The position numbers and the translations under genes were made by a program. This document shows, piece by piece, positions 1 through 8,199 of a DNA stretch of 64,000 nucleotides (the stretch's first letter is position 1; each line of letters begins with the position of its first letter). The notes under the pieces are model-generated. The model ran no database searches. It was not told the origin of the DNA and saw only the letters and a program-made list of their open reading frames with translations. The stretch spans positions 172,808 to 236,807 of the forward strand of contig CANMJA010000003.1 of the NCBI GenBank assembly GCA_947498055.1, given 5' to 3'. Source of the stretch: an uncultured Tenacibaculum sp. (GTDB lineage Bacteria > Bacteroidota > Bacteroidia > Flavobacteriales > Flavobacteriaceae).

Positions 1-1632
1 TAATGATAAATCGTATACTAAAAAGGCAGATAAATTATAGTTGGTATTAATTGTTGAACCAGAAATTACTGCTCCTTTTAAAGTACTTGGATCTCTAAAG
101 TATGATAATGCTCTAGGGAAAATATTTGTTGTTCTTAAAGTATACTGATCAAAACCTCCCTGAAAAACTAATTTTAACTGATGCTTTTCTTCATCAACAA
201 TTTTTAAATTTGCTTTTAAACTACCTATAAAACGATTTACATTTTCTCTATTAGTAATTACATTTACAGTTTCTAAAACATTAGAACCTGCTCCTCCACC
301 TGGATATACTCCATCTACAGCAGACAAGTTTTCCCAAGGATATGTAAAAGCTAATGCATAACCAACTGTTCTGTTGGCATTTCCATTATTAAAAAAACCT
401 CTATCTGAAGTGGAATTAATATAATTTGTGGTTGCGTATATATCAAAATTATCTGTGATTTTTTGTCCAATATTTAAACGAATAGATGCTTTTTTATACC
501 CCGTATTTTGTACTAAACCTAATTCATCTTTGTAAGTAGCTCCGAAAAAGTAATCTGTTTTCTCTGTTCCTCCAGAAGTAGTAAACCTTGAAGTAGTTGC
601 TATTCTAGAATGATCAAAAAGTTCAGACTCATAATCTCTTAGTGTTCCATTAGTTTGAGCTCTATTGAACAAATCTACTTGCGCTTGAGCAGCTGCTCTA
701 CTTTTAGCATCTTCTGCTGGATCTGGATTAGGCGAATAAAAATTATTAAAAACCTTGGTTGCGTCCCAATTCCTAACTCCCAATAACTGGGTTGGACTAC
801 GCAAACCTACTGTTTGAGAAAATGTAACTCTAGGCTTTCCTTGTTTCCCTCTTTTTGTAGTTATTAAAACTACTCCACCAGCTGCTCTAGAGCCATATAA
901 TGCTGCTGCAGAAGCCCCTTTTAATATTTCTACATTTTCTATGTCTTCTGGATCAATATCAGCAATTCTATTAGAAGCATCATCTTGATTGGTAGAAGCA
1001 TTTCCTCCTCCCGCTGCTTGACTTACTACATTATTCCCTGATGAAATAGAAGAATTATCTACGTAAACTCCATCTACTACAAATAATGGTTGTTGATCTC
1101 CAAAAACGGATGTAACTCCTCTCAGCCTCATAGAAACTCCTCCTCCTGGAGCTCCTGAACTTGCTTTAATTTCTGCTCCTGTAAATTTACCAGATAATGC
1201 TGTATCAAAACCTGATTGTGCTGTAACTTGTGTTAGATCTGCGGCTGAAATACTAGCCACAGTATTTGCTAAATTAGATCGCTTTGTTGTGGTTGCTAAA
1301 CCAGAAATAACAACCTCATCTAAAACATCAGAATCTTCTTTCAATATTATACTTAGAAAAGTATTTGAAGATGTAACTCTCTTTTCAATACTTGAAAAAC
1401 CTAATGAAGAAATACTTAGAGTTGCTGGTATTTTTTTCAGCTTTAAACTGAACTCTCCATTCTCATTAGTTGAAGTACCATTGGTTGTCCCTTTTTCAAT
1501 TACATCGGCAAAAGGAATACTTTCCCCAGATGAGTCGGTTACTTTTCCTTTTATCGTTTGCGAAACAATACTAATAGACGCAAATAATAGTAATAAGGAA
1601 AAAAACTTTTTAAATAACATGTTTTTTCTCAT
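1..1632 (-). CDS. SusC/RagA-like TonB-dependent outer-membrane receptor, N-terminal part
   Basis: The reading frame stays open from an ATG at 1632 to the left edge (544 codons), so the C-terminal half lies outside the window. A second in-frame ATG lies at 1620. The protein starts with a signal peptide (KKFFSLLLLFASISIVSQ), followed by a carboxypeptidase-regulatory-like beta-sandwich (IKGKVTDSSGESIPFADV) and a TonB plug with DEVVISG, LRGV, FVVDGVYVD and the SusC signature GASAAALYGSRAAGGVVLIT. It would import oligosaccharides or other large nutrients across the outer membrane using TonB energy, normally with a SusD lipoprotein encoded just downstream, here off the edge. It is divergent from the moxR/bat operon. 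The family is certain; the substrate cannot be inferred. Confidence 0.93.
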   Translation of the reverse strand, partial: MRKNMLFKKFFSLLLLFASISIVSQTIKGKVTDSSGESIPFADVIEKGTTNGTSTNENGEFSLKLKKIPATLSISSLGFSSIEKRVTSSNTFLSIILKEDSDVLDEVVISGLATTTKRSNLANTVASISAADLTQVTAQSGFDTALSGKFTGAEIKASSGAPGGGVSMRLRGVTSVFGDQQPLFVVDGVYVDNSSISSGNNVVSQAAGGGNASTNQDDASNRIADIDPEDIENVEILKGASAAALYGSRAAGGVVLITTKRGKQGKPRVTFSQTVGLRSPTQLLGVRNWDATKVFNNFYSPNPDPAEDAKSRAAAQAQVDLFNRAQTNGTLRDYESELFDHSRIATTSRFTTSGGTEKTDYFFGATYKDELGLVQNTGYKKASIRLNIGQKITDNFDIYATTNYINSTSDRGFFNNGNANRTVGYALAFTYPWENLSAVDGVYPGGGAGSNVLETVNVITNRENVNRFIGSLKANLKIVDEEKHQLKLVFQGGFDQYTLRTTNIFPRALSYFRDPSTLKGAVISGSTINTNYNLSAFLVYDLSL

Positions 1633-1795
1633 AGATTAAATAGATTATTGGTTAATTAAACATAAATAAAAAGTTAAATTTAGTTATTTATACTTACAAA
1701 AAATGTTAAATTCATGTATAAAACATAATTCAGGAAACAATATTTAAAATAAACATAATAACATCAACTATCTTTAACCTACTTTTAACAACAAA

Positions 1796-1849
1796 AAAAA
1801 TGTTATTATTGTAGTTTTGTTCACCGAAATTATAAATAATAACATTTTT
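1796..1849 (+). promoter_or_regulatory. moxR/bat promoter -7 box inside a 15-bp perfect inverted repeat
   Basis: TAGTTTTG at 1812-1819 fits the Bacteroidota -7 consensus TAnnTTTG and lies 35 nt before the moxR ATG. It is bracketed by perfect 15-nt arms: AAAAATGTTATTATT at 1796-1810 and its reverse complement at 1835-1849. The left arm sits in the -33/-7 spacer and the right arm in the 5' leader. The arms could be a repressor operator or an RNA hairpin in the leader. No strong -33 TTTG is visible. Confidence 0.5.
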
Positions 1850-1854
1850 CACTT

Positions 1855-2844
1855 ATGGATGTAGATGTAAGAGCTATTAACGAGAAAATTGAAATTGAAA
1901 GTGCTTTTGTAGATGTGCTTACAACTGAAATGAATAAAGTAATAGTGGGTCAAAAGACCATGATAGAAAGACTTTTAATTGGTCTTTTAGGTAATGGACA
2001 CATTCTTCTAGAAGGGGTTCCAGGGCTTGCAAAAACATTAGCAATTAACACTCTTTCTAAAGCAGTTCAAGGTAGTTTTAGTAGAGTACAGTTTACTCCA
2101 GATTTACTTCCTGCAGATGTAGTTGGAACGATGATATACAATGTAAAAGAAAATGATTTCTCTATAAAAAAAGGACCTATTTTCGCCAATTTTGTTCTTG
2201 CAGATGAAATAAATCGTGCGCCAGCGAAAGTACAATCTGCACTTCTTGAAGCCATGCAAGAACGCCAAATTACTATTGGAGATGAAACTTTTAAGTTAGA
2301 TGAACCTTTTTTAGTAATGGCAACTCAAAACCCTGTAGAACAAGAAGGAACATATCCTTTACCTGAAGCTCAGATGGATCGTTTTATGTTAAAAACAGTT
2401 ATTAGTTATCCTGAATTACATGATGAGCAACTGATAATGAGACAAAGCTTAAACAACAGTTTTGGTAAAGTAAATCCTGTAATCTCTTTAGACCAAATAA
2501 TAAAAGCTAGAGAAACAGTAAATGAAGTTTACATGGATGAAAAAATAGAAAAATATATTTTAGATATCATTTTTGCTACTCGTTATCCAGAAAAATATAA
2601 TTTATCTCAATTAAAACCATTAATCAGTTTTGGTTCTTCTCCTCGTGGAAGTATTTCCTTGGCTAAAGCTGCAAAATGCTATGCCTTTATTAAAAGAAGA
2701 GGTTATGTAATACCTGAAGATGTTCGCGCTATGGCAATAGATGTTCTTCGCCATAGAATTGGAATTACTTACGAAGCAGAAGCGGAAAATATGACATCTT
2801 TAGATATTATTAATACTATTATAAACGAAATTCAAGTACCTTAA
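1855..2844 (+). CDS. MoxR-family AAA+ ATPase, first gene of the bat operon
   Basis: This 329-residue protein has Walker A GVPGLAKT (residues 54-61), Walker B FVLADE (113-118) followed by INRAPAKVQSALLEAMQERQ, and the C-terminal AAA lid region, all typical of MoxR ATPases (AAA_3 plus lid). MoxR proteins act as chaperone-like ATPases that work with VWA-domain proteins encoded beside them. Here a DUF58 protein and two VWA proteins follow on the same strand, the conserved moxR-bat arrangement of Bacteroidota linked to stress and oxygen tolerance. The ATG start agrees with family length and lies downstream of a good -7 box. The molecular target of the complex is not known. Confidence 0.95.
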   Translation: MDVDVRAINEKIEIESAFVDVLTTEMNKVIVGQKTMIERLLIGLLGNGHILLEGVPGLAKTLAINTLSKAVQGSFSRVQFTPDLLPADVVGTMIYNVKENDFSIKKGPIFANFVLADEINRAPAKVQSALLEAMQERQITIGDETFKLDEPFLVMATQNPVEQEGTYPLPEAQMDRFMLKTVISYPELHDEQLIMRQSLNNSFGKVNPVISLDQIIKARETVNEVYMDEKIEKYILDIIFATRYPEKYNLSQLKPLISFGSSPRGSISLAKAAKCYAFIKRRGYVIPEDVRAMAIDVLRHRIGITYEAEAENMTSLDIINTIINEIQVP

Positions 2845-2915
2845 AAAAGATATCCCCGTAAAACTCGCTAAAAACTAAAGAAAAATAATATAAATTAAAA
2901 ATTTTGCTCAAAACT

Positions 2916-3245
2916 ATGACTTTTAAATTAACAACGTACAAAACATTGACTGGAAAAAGAGAAATTTTAGAAACGAAACAAAGTAAAAGTACAGAAGCTA
3001 TTGTTTATAAAGACAATGAACCTTCTTTTTTTGTAGATTGCTTCGATTTAGCTACAGAATCTAATGTTGAAATGAATCATTTAGTATTATGTCAACAAAG
3101 AAGTATGAAAACAGTTATTAAAGAAATCGGAGAAAAAAATAATGTGAATTTATCTATAAAAGAAGCTCCTTTATTTACAATAAATAAAACATCAGTAAAA
3201 ACTGAATTAGAACTGCCGCCATTACCTTTAGAATGGTTAAATTAA
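2916..3245 (+). CDS. Small unknown protein between moxR and DUF58
   Basis: A 109-residue protein is read from the ATG at 2916; an in-frame TTG at 2904 would add four residues but is less likely. It has no signal peptide, membrane segment or motif I recognise, and looks soluble and mixed in charge, ending in LPPLPLEWLN. It lies 71 nt after moxR and only 3 nt before the DUF58 gene, so it is probably co-transcribed with both. Its position suggests a role in the MoxR/Bat complex, but that is inference from context only. Codon use resembles its neighbours, so I regard it as a real gene. Confidence 0.72.
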   Translation: MTFKLTTYKTLTGKREILETKQSKSTEAIVYKDNEPSFFVDCFDLATESNVEMNHLVLCQQRSMKTVIKEIGEKNNVNLSIKEAPLFTINKTSVKTELELPPLPLEWLN

Positions 3246-3248
3246 TTT

Positions 3249-4115
3249 ATGGATACCAAAGAATTACTAAAAAAGGTTCGTAAAATAGAAATTAAGACAA
3301 AACGTTTGTCTAACCACATCTTTGGAGGGGAATACCATTCTACCTTCAAAGGGCGTGGAATGACATTCTCTGAAGTTCGCCAATATCAATATGGTGATGA
3401 CATTAGGGCAATTGATTGGAATGTTACTGCTCGTTATAACGAACCTTATATAAAAGTTTTTGAAGAGGAAAGAGAACTTACCATGATGTTAATGGTAGAT
3501 ATTTCTGGATCTGAACTATTTGGTACTTCTCTACAATTTAAAAAAGATACTATCACAGAAATAGCTGCTACTTTGGCTTTCTCTGCAATTCAAAACAATG
3601 ATAAAGTTGGATTAATATTATTTTCTGACCAAATAGAGTTATTCATTCCTCCAAAAAAAGGGAAAAGTCATGTACTTAGAATTATTCGTGAATTAATAGA
3701 ATTTAGTCCGAAAAGTAAAAAGACGAATATTGATGAAGCTCTAAAATTTTTATCTGGAGTCATGAAAAAGAAAACGATTGTTTTTATGCTTTCAGATTTT
3801 ATGGATGAAAATTATCAAAAAACACTAAAAATTGTAGGAAATAAGCATGATTTAACTGGTATTAGAATCTATGATCAATTCGATGAAGAAATTCCGAACT
3901 TAGGAATGGTACCAATGCTTGATAATGAAACTAGTGAATTAAAACTAGTTAACACAAGCTCTAAATCTGTAAGATCGAAATATAAAGCCAATTCTTTACG
4001 TCTAAAAGATGAATTTGAGACTTCTTTTAAGAAAAGTGGTTTAGGAACCATTAGTATTCGAGTTGACGAAAGTTATGTAAAAAAGTTATTAAGCTATTTT
4101 AAAAATAAAGCCTAA
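3249..4115 (+). CDS. DUF58 domain protein of the bat operon
   Basis: This 288-residue protein carries the DUF58 signature: RQYQYGDDIRAIDWNVTAR near residues 48-66, followed by a VWA-like fold with DISGS (residues about 82-86, DxSxS of a MIDAS site). It has no signal peptide, so it is predicted cytoplasmic. DUF58 proteins are constant partners of MoxR ATPases and may pass an activity to the membrane VWA proteins encoded downstream. It is 3 nt after the small unknown gene and one nt before the next start, so it sits inside the operon. The family assignment is firm; biochemical function is unknown for the family as a whole. Confidence 0.93.
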   Translation: MDTKELLKKVRKIEIKTKRLSNHIFGGEYHSTFKGRGMTFSEVRQYQYGDDIRAIDWNVTARYNEPYIKVFEEERELTMMLMVDISGSELFGTSLQFKKDTITEIAATLAFSAIQNNDKVGLILFSDQIELFIPPKKGKSHVLRIIRELIEFSPKSKKTNIDEALKFLSGVMKKKTIVFMLSDFMDENYQKTLKIVGNKHDLTGIRIYDQFDEEIPNLGMVPMLDNETSELKLVNTSSKSVRSKYKANSLRLKDEFETSFKKSGLGTISIRVDESYVKKLLSYFKNKA

Positions 4116-4116
4116 A

Positions 4117-5196
4117 GTGAAAAAACTATTATTTTACATCGTATTTTTTTATTCTTTTATAGCTACTTCTCAAAGCACATCTGTAAAAGTTGAAGTAGAC
4201 ACCACCAACATTCGTATAGGTGAACAATTTCAATATAAGATTTCTATTAATGAAACTAAAAACGTAATCATTCCAAAATTACAATTAAAAGGAGTAGAAA
4301 TTGTAGATAGTTTAAAATTAGACACCATAAAGAATCAGTTAATTCAAAAATATATTTTAACAAGCTTTGATAGTGGGGCTCACTACATACCGCAACAACA
4401 AATTTTTATACAAAATCAAGTACATCTTACCGATAGTTTATTAATAAATGTTGCTACAATAGCAGTAGATACTACTAAAATAAAAAAATTCCCTATTAAA
4501 GGAATTAAAGGAGAACCATATCAATTTGCAGATTATAAACATATTTTATTCTGGGTTTTAGGTATTTTAATCTTAGTGAGTACCGTACTTTATTTTGCTC
4601 TTCAAAGAACAAGAGATGATGAAGTTACTACTAGCACGCAACTTTTAACTCCGTACCAAGAAGCCATAAGAAGCTTTAAAATACTAGATGATAAATTATT
4701 ATGGCAAAACAATAAAATTAAACAACACTATAGCGAATTAACCAATATTGTTAGAAATTATATTGAAAGGGAGTTACATATTCCTGCTTTAGAAACTACT
4801 ACTGACGGACTTATTAGCACATTAGTTGACTTTAAAGATTCAGAATCTATAGTAACGGAAAAAGAAACAATTCAAAGTTTAGAAAAACTTTTAAAACAAG
4901 CCGATTTGGTAAAGTTCGCAAAATCTAAACCATTGGCTTACCAAATTGAAGGAGATAGAAATATTGCAAAAAACATTATTGATGATTTAAAACCAAACAT
5001 TACTGAAGAAGTTACTGAAAGTTCTACCGAGACTTTAATTATAGTAGAAAAACCCGTAATTAAAAAAACATCTTTGCTAGTAAAAATCATAACGATCTTA
5101 ACGCTTCTACTTGCCGTAAGCGCTTTATCTTACTTTATTGTACAAGCAATTCCTTTATTAAAAACATCAAATACTTCTGTTACAAATGTTAAATAA
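4117..5196 (+). CDS. DUF4381-like membrane protein of the bat operon
   Basis: The 359-residue protein starts with GTG, giving a clean signal peptide (MKKLLFYIVFFYSFIATSQS). A periplasmic beta-rich part of about 120 residues follows, then a membrane segment at about 144-162, a helical cytoplasmic region (LLTPYQEAIRSFKIL and on) and a second membrane segment near the C-terminus (about 323-343). This layout and position match the protein found between DUF58 and the first VWA gene in flavobacterial bat operons. The next gene begins 11 nt before this one ends, implying translational coupling. It is thought to be a membrane scaffold for the VWA proteins; that role is inferred. Confidence 0.8.
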   Translation: MKKLLFYIVFFYSFIATSQSTSVKVEVDTTNIRIGEQFQYKISINETKNVIIPKLQLKGVEIVDSLKLDTIKNQLIQKYILTSFDSGAHYIPQQQIFIQNQVHLTDSLLINVATIAVDTTKIKKFPIKGIKGEPYQFADYKHILFWVLGILILVSTVLYFALQRTRDDEVTTSTQLLTPYQEAIRSFKILDDKLLWQNNKIKQHYSELTNIVRNYIERELHIPALETTTDGLISTLVDFKDSESIVTEKETIQSLEKLLKQADLVKFAKSKPLAYQIEGDRNIAKNIIDDLKPNITEEVTESSTETLIIVEKPVIKKTSLLVKIITILTLLLAVSALSYFIVQAIPLLKTSNTSVTNVK

Positions 5197-6190
5197 TTTC
5201 GAGTTTCATAATCCAGAATTTTTATGGCTTTTTTGTTTAATTCCTTTGTTAGGGCTTTGGTTTTTTTCAAGTAGAAAAAAAGAAACCGCTCAATTATCAG
5301 TTCCAAGTATCAAAGGTTTTAACACAAGTAGTTCTATTTTACCAAAACTAAAACCTCTGCTAAATATATTAAGACTATTAGCTTTTTCTTTCCTTATAAT
5401 TGCACTTGCAAGACCTAGAAATGTATCTGTAAGTAAGCGAACAAAAACAAATAAAGGTATTGATATTGTAATGGCTATAGATGTATCTGCTAGTATGTTA
5501 GCAAAAGATCTAAAACCAAACAGGTTAGAAGCTTTAAAAAGAGTTGCTGTTGATTTTGTAAACAGAAGACCTAATGATAGAATTGGTATTGTAGTTTATG
5601 CGGGTGAAAGTTTTACACAAACACCTATTACAAGTGATAAATCTATTGTAAAAAGAACTATTTCTGAAATAAAATGGGGACAACTAGAAGGAGGAACCGC
5701 TATTGGAATGGGTTTAGGGTCTGCTGTGAATAGATTAAAAGAAAGTAAAGCAAAAAGTAAAGTCATTATTTTATTAACTGACGGTGTTAATAATACAGGA
5801 TTTGTAGACCCTAAAACAGCAACAGAATTAGCAAAAGAAATTGGGATTAAGGTGTATACAATAGGTATTGGAACAAACGGAATGGCTCCTTTTCCTTGGG
5901 CAAAGGACCCTAGAACTGGTAGATTATCTTTTAGAAACCAAAAAGTAGAAATAGATGAAAAGCTATTAAAATTCATCGCATCAGAAACACAAGGCGAATA
6001 TTTTAGAGCTACTAACAATAACAAATTAAAAGAAATTTACGATAAAATTGACAAATTAGAAAAAACAAAAATTGAAGAATTTAAGTATTATAATTATACT
6101 GAAAAATACCGTATTTGGGTCTTTTTAGCTGGTATTTTTATATTTATAGAGTTTTTATTAAGAAACACACTATTTAAAAGTTTTATATAG
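5186..6190 (+). CDS. batA: BatA, VWA-domain membrane protein
   Basis: This 334-residue protein has two N-terminal membrane helices (about 10-28 and 61-77), a von Willebrand factor A domain with a complete MIDAS start DVSAS (D99, S101, S103) and the later T and D positions (GGTAIGMG, LLTDGVNNTG), and a C-terminal membrane helix (about 310-328). The VWA domain faces away from the cytoplasm between the helices and probably binds partners through a metal ion. It overlaps the preceding gene by 11 nt and is followed 39 nt later by a paralogous VWA gene. The Bat label follows the Bacteroides aerotolerance operon. The mechanism is not settled in the literature. Confidence 0.92.
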   Translation: MLNNFEFHNPEFLWLFCLIPLLGLWFFSSRKKETAQLSVPSIKGFNTSSSILPKLKPLLNILRLLAFSFLIIALARPRNVSVSKRTKTNKGIDIVMAIDVSASMLAKDLKPNRLEALKRVAVDFVNRRPNDRIGIVVYAGESFTQTPITSDKSIVKRTISEIKWGQLEGGTAIGMGLGSAVNRLKESKAKSKVIILLTDGVNNTGFVDPKTATELAKEIGIKVYTIGIGTNGMAPFPWAKDPRTGRLSFRNQKVEIDEKLLKFIASETQGEYFRATNNNKLKEIYDKIDKLEKTKIEEFKYYNYTEKYRIWVFLAGIFIFIEFLLRNTLFKSFI

Positions 6191-6229
6191 TCTGTAAATT
6201 AGAAAATCAATTTTTAAACAAATGAAGTA

Positions 6230-7273
6230 ATGTACAAATTTGAAGAACCGATATATTTTTATTTATTCATTATCATCCCGATAATTGTAGTTATATTTTT
6301 GTTGGTTTTATGGTGGAAAAAAAATACGCAGAAAAAATTTGCTAATCATTTATTATTAGAAAAATTAGCACCAAATGCATCTATCTTTAAATCTGTCTTA
6401 AAATTAATATTTCTATTATTAGGGTTCTCTTTTCTTATTGTTTCTTTAACTAACCCTAAAATGGGAACCAAACTACAAACGGTAAAAAGAGAAGGTGTTG
6501 ATGTAATTTTTGCTTTAGATGTTTCTAAAAGTATGCTTGCAAAAGATATTGCTCCAAACCGATTAGAAAAATCTAAACAAATAATTTCAAGAATTATAGA
6601 TCAATTAGGTAGTGATAGAGTTGGTATTATTATTTATGCAGGTAACGCTTATCCTCTTCTGCCCATTACTACCGATCATGCTGCTGCTAAAATGTTTCTA
6701 CAAAACGCAAATCCAGATATGGTTTCTAGTCAAGGTACTGCGATAAATGAAGCTCTAGACCTAGCAAAAACTTATTATAACAAAGACGAACAGACTAATA
6801 AATTCTTAATTATTATCTCTGATGGTGAAGATCATCAAGAAGAAACAAAACAAAAAGCAAAAGATATTGCCAATGAAGGTGTAAAAGTATATACCATAGG
6901 AGTAGGAACAGAAAGAGGTGGGCCAATTCCTATCGAATTAAACGGCGGACTTATAGGTTACAAAAAAAATAGACAAGGAGAAACTGTTCTTACACAAAGA
7001 AAGCCAGAAATTTTACAAGCTATAGCTAATGCATCTAATGGTAGCTACATAGATGGTAACAAAACAGAAAAACCTGTAAAAACAATTGAAAACGTTATTA
7101 AAAATGCTCAAAAAAGCGAGTTTGAAACCAAACAATTCTCCGATTATAAAGATCAATTTCAATGGTTTGTAGGTATTGGTTTTCTATTCTTACTTATAGA
7201 TATATTCTTATTTGAAAGGAAGACAAAGTGGTTGAAAAAAGTAGATTTATTTAACGAAAATAAAAAGAAATAA
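6230..7273 (+). CDS. batB: BatB, VWA-domain membrane protein
   Basis: A 347-residue paralogue of the gene before it, with the same plan: N-terminal helices at about 9-28 and 55-73, a VWA domain with MIDAS DVSKS (D97, S99, S101) and IISDGEDH, and a C-terminal helix followed by a basic tail (ERKTKWLKK). The two VWA proteins probably form a complex in the inner membrane. It is separated by 1 nt from the TPR gene that follows, so translation is likely coupled. Compared with BatA, the second half has a GGLIGYKKNRQGE insertion typical of BatB. Family assignment is secure. Confidence 0.92.
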   Translation: MYKFEEPIYFYLFIIIPIIVVIFLLVLWWKKNTQKKFANHLLLEKLAPNASIFKSVLKLIFLLLGFSFLIVSLTNPKMGTKLQTVKREGVDVIFALDVSKSMLAKDIAPNRLEKSKQIISRIIDQLGSDRVGIIIYAGNAYPLLPITTDHAAAKMFLQNANPDMVSSQGTAINEALDLAKTYYNKDEQTNKFLIIISDGEDHQEETKQKAKDIANEGVKVYTIGVGTERGGPIPIELNGGLIGYKKNRQGETVLTQRKPEILQAIANASNGSYIDGNKTEKPVKTIENVIKNAQKSEFETKQFSDYKDQFQWFVGIGFLFLLIDIFLFERKTKWLKKVDLFNENKKK

Positions 7274-7274
7274 G

Positions 7275-8096
7275 ATGAAAAAAGTAATACAATTATCTCT
7301 CCTGTTATTTTTATTTTTCTCTCTAAAAATGAAAGCTCAACAAGACACTATAAAATTACAACGCGAGGCACGTTCTCTTCTTAGAGAAGGCAATAAACTA
7401 TATGACAAAGAGAAATTTGACGAAGCTTCTATTAATTATAGAAAAGCATTAGAGAAAAATAGTAATTATGATAAAGCTAGTTATAACTTTGGTAATACTT
7501 TATATCAAAACAAAAACTACAAAGAAGCTGTATCTCAATATGAGTTAGCTACTAAAACGGCAAAAACTAAAATAGAAAAAGCAGAAGCATATCATAATAT
7601 TGGTAATGCTATGATGGAGCAGAAACAATATCAACAAGCCGTAGATGCCTATAAAAATGCTTTAAGAAATAATTCGAAAGACGATGAAACACGCTATAAT
7701 TTAGCTGTTGCCTTAAAAGAATTAAAAAAACAAAAAGATAAAGAAAAGAAAGACGATAAAAACAAAGACAAGAATAAGGATAAAAAAGATCAAAAGGACA
7801 AGGACAAAAAAGACAAGAAAGACAAGAAAGACAAGAAAAACGATAAAAATAAAGACAAGGACAAAAAAGATAAAGATAAAAAAGATCAAAAGGACAAGGA
7901 TAAAAAAGACCAAGATCAAAAAAACAAACAGGATAAAGACAAAAAACAGCAACAAAAACCAAAGCCTGGTAAAATGAGCCCTCAACAAATGAAACAGCTC
8001 TTAGAAAGCTTAAATAACGAGGAAAAAAAGACACAAAAGAAAATGAATGCAAAAAAATCTAAAGGAAGAAAAATAAAACAAGAAAAAGACTGGTAA
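7275..8096 (+). CDS. batC: BatC, TPR protein with long Lys/Asp tract
   Basis: The protein has 273 residues: a signal peptide (to about residue 22, KMKAQQ), three TPR-like helical repeats at about 30-145 (KASYNFGNTLYQNKNYKEAV, AEAYHNIGNAMMEQKQYQQA), then an extreme Lys/Asp/Gln tract (about 152-233) and a short basic C-terminus. The TPR part is expected to bind the VWA proteins in the periplasm. The charged tract is low complexity and probably disordered. It follows batB by 1 nt and ends about 100 nt before batD, where a second promoter can be seen. Long open frames on the opposite strand here are mirror images of the Lys/Asp codons and are not genes. Confidence 0.9.
   Translation: MKKVIQLSLLLFLFFSLKMKAQQDTIKLQREARSLLREGNKLYDKEKFDEASINYRKALEKNSNYDKASYNFGNTLYQNKNYKEAVSQYELATKTAKTKIEKAEAYHNIGNAMMEQKQYQQAVDAYKNALRNNSKDDETRYNLAVALKELKKQKDKEKKDDKNKDKNKDKKDQKDKDKKDKKDKKDKKNDKNKDKDKKDKDKKDQKDKDKKDQDQKNKQDKDKKQQQKPKPGKMSPQQMKQLLESLNNEEKKTQKKMNAKKSKGRKIKQEKDW
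7727..7960 (+). repeat. Low-complexity Lys/Asp codon tract inside batC
   Basis: Degenerate tandem units of AAA/AAG-GAC/GAT codons run for about 230 nt, almost without T on the plus strand. Units such as GACAAGAAAGACAAGAAA recur directly in tandem. The tract is prone to length change by slippage. Confidence 0.85.
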
Positions 8097-8141
8097 TAAT
8101 TAATAAAATATTAAGATTATAACTCTTAAAATTCAATTAAT

Positions 8142-8169
8142 TTTGATCCATAAAAAATAGTTATTTTTG
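8142..8169 (+). promoter_or_regulatory. Candidate promoter for batD-batE
   Basis: TTTG at 8142-8145 and TATTTTTG at 8162-8169 (TAnnTTTG) are separated by 16 nt, close to the Bacteroidota -33/-7 arrangement, and lie 30 nt before the batD start codon. It sits in the only gap of about 100 nt in the second half of the operon, so batD and batE may also be transcribed independently. Confidence 0.55.
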
Positions 8170-8199
8170 CTCGTTTAGTTTAACAAATATAATTGAGAG

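Noticed and set aside
1289..1639. Plus-strand open frame of 116 codons
   Set aside because: It lies antisense to the start of the SusC-like gene, whose protein sequence is clearly conserved.
2904..2915. TTG start for the small bat-operon protein
   Set aside because: The ATG at 2916 in the same frame is the more likely start; nothing supports the rarer codon.
5596..6024. Minus-strand frame of 142 codons
   Set aside because: It is antisense to the VWA domain of batA, whose MIDAS motif fixes the coding strand.
7609..8052. Minus-strand frames of 147 and 88 codons opposite batC
   Set aside because: They are mirror images of the Lys/Asp codon tract and encode only Phe/Leu/Cys-rich nonsense.
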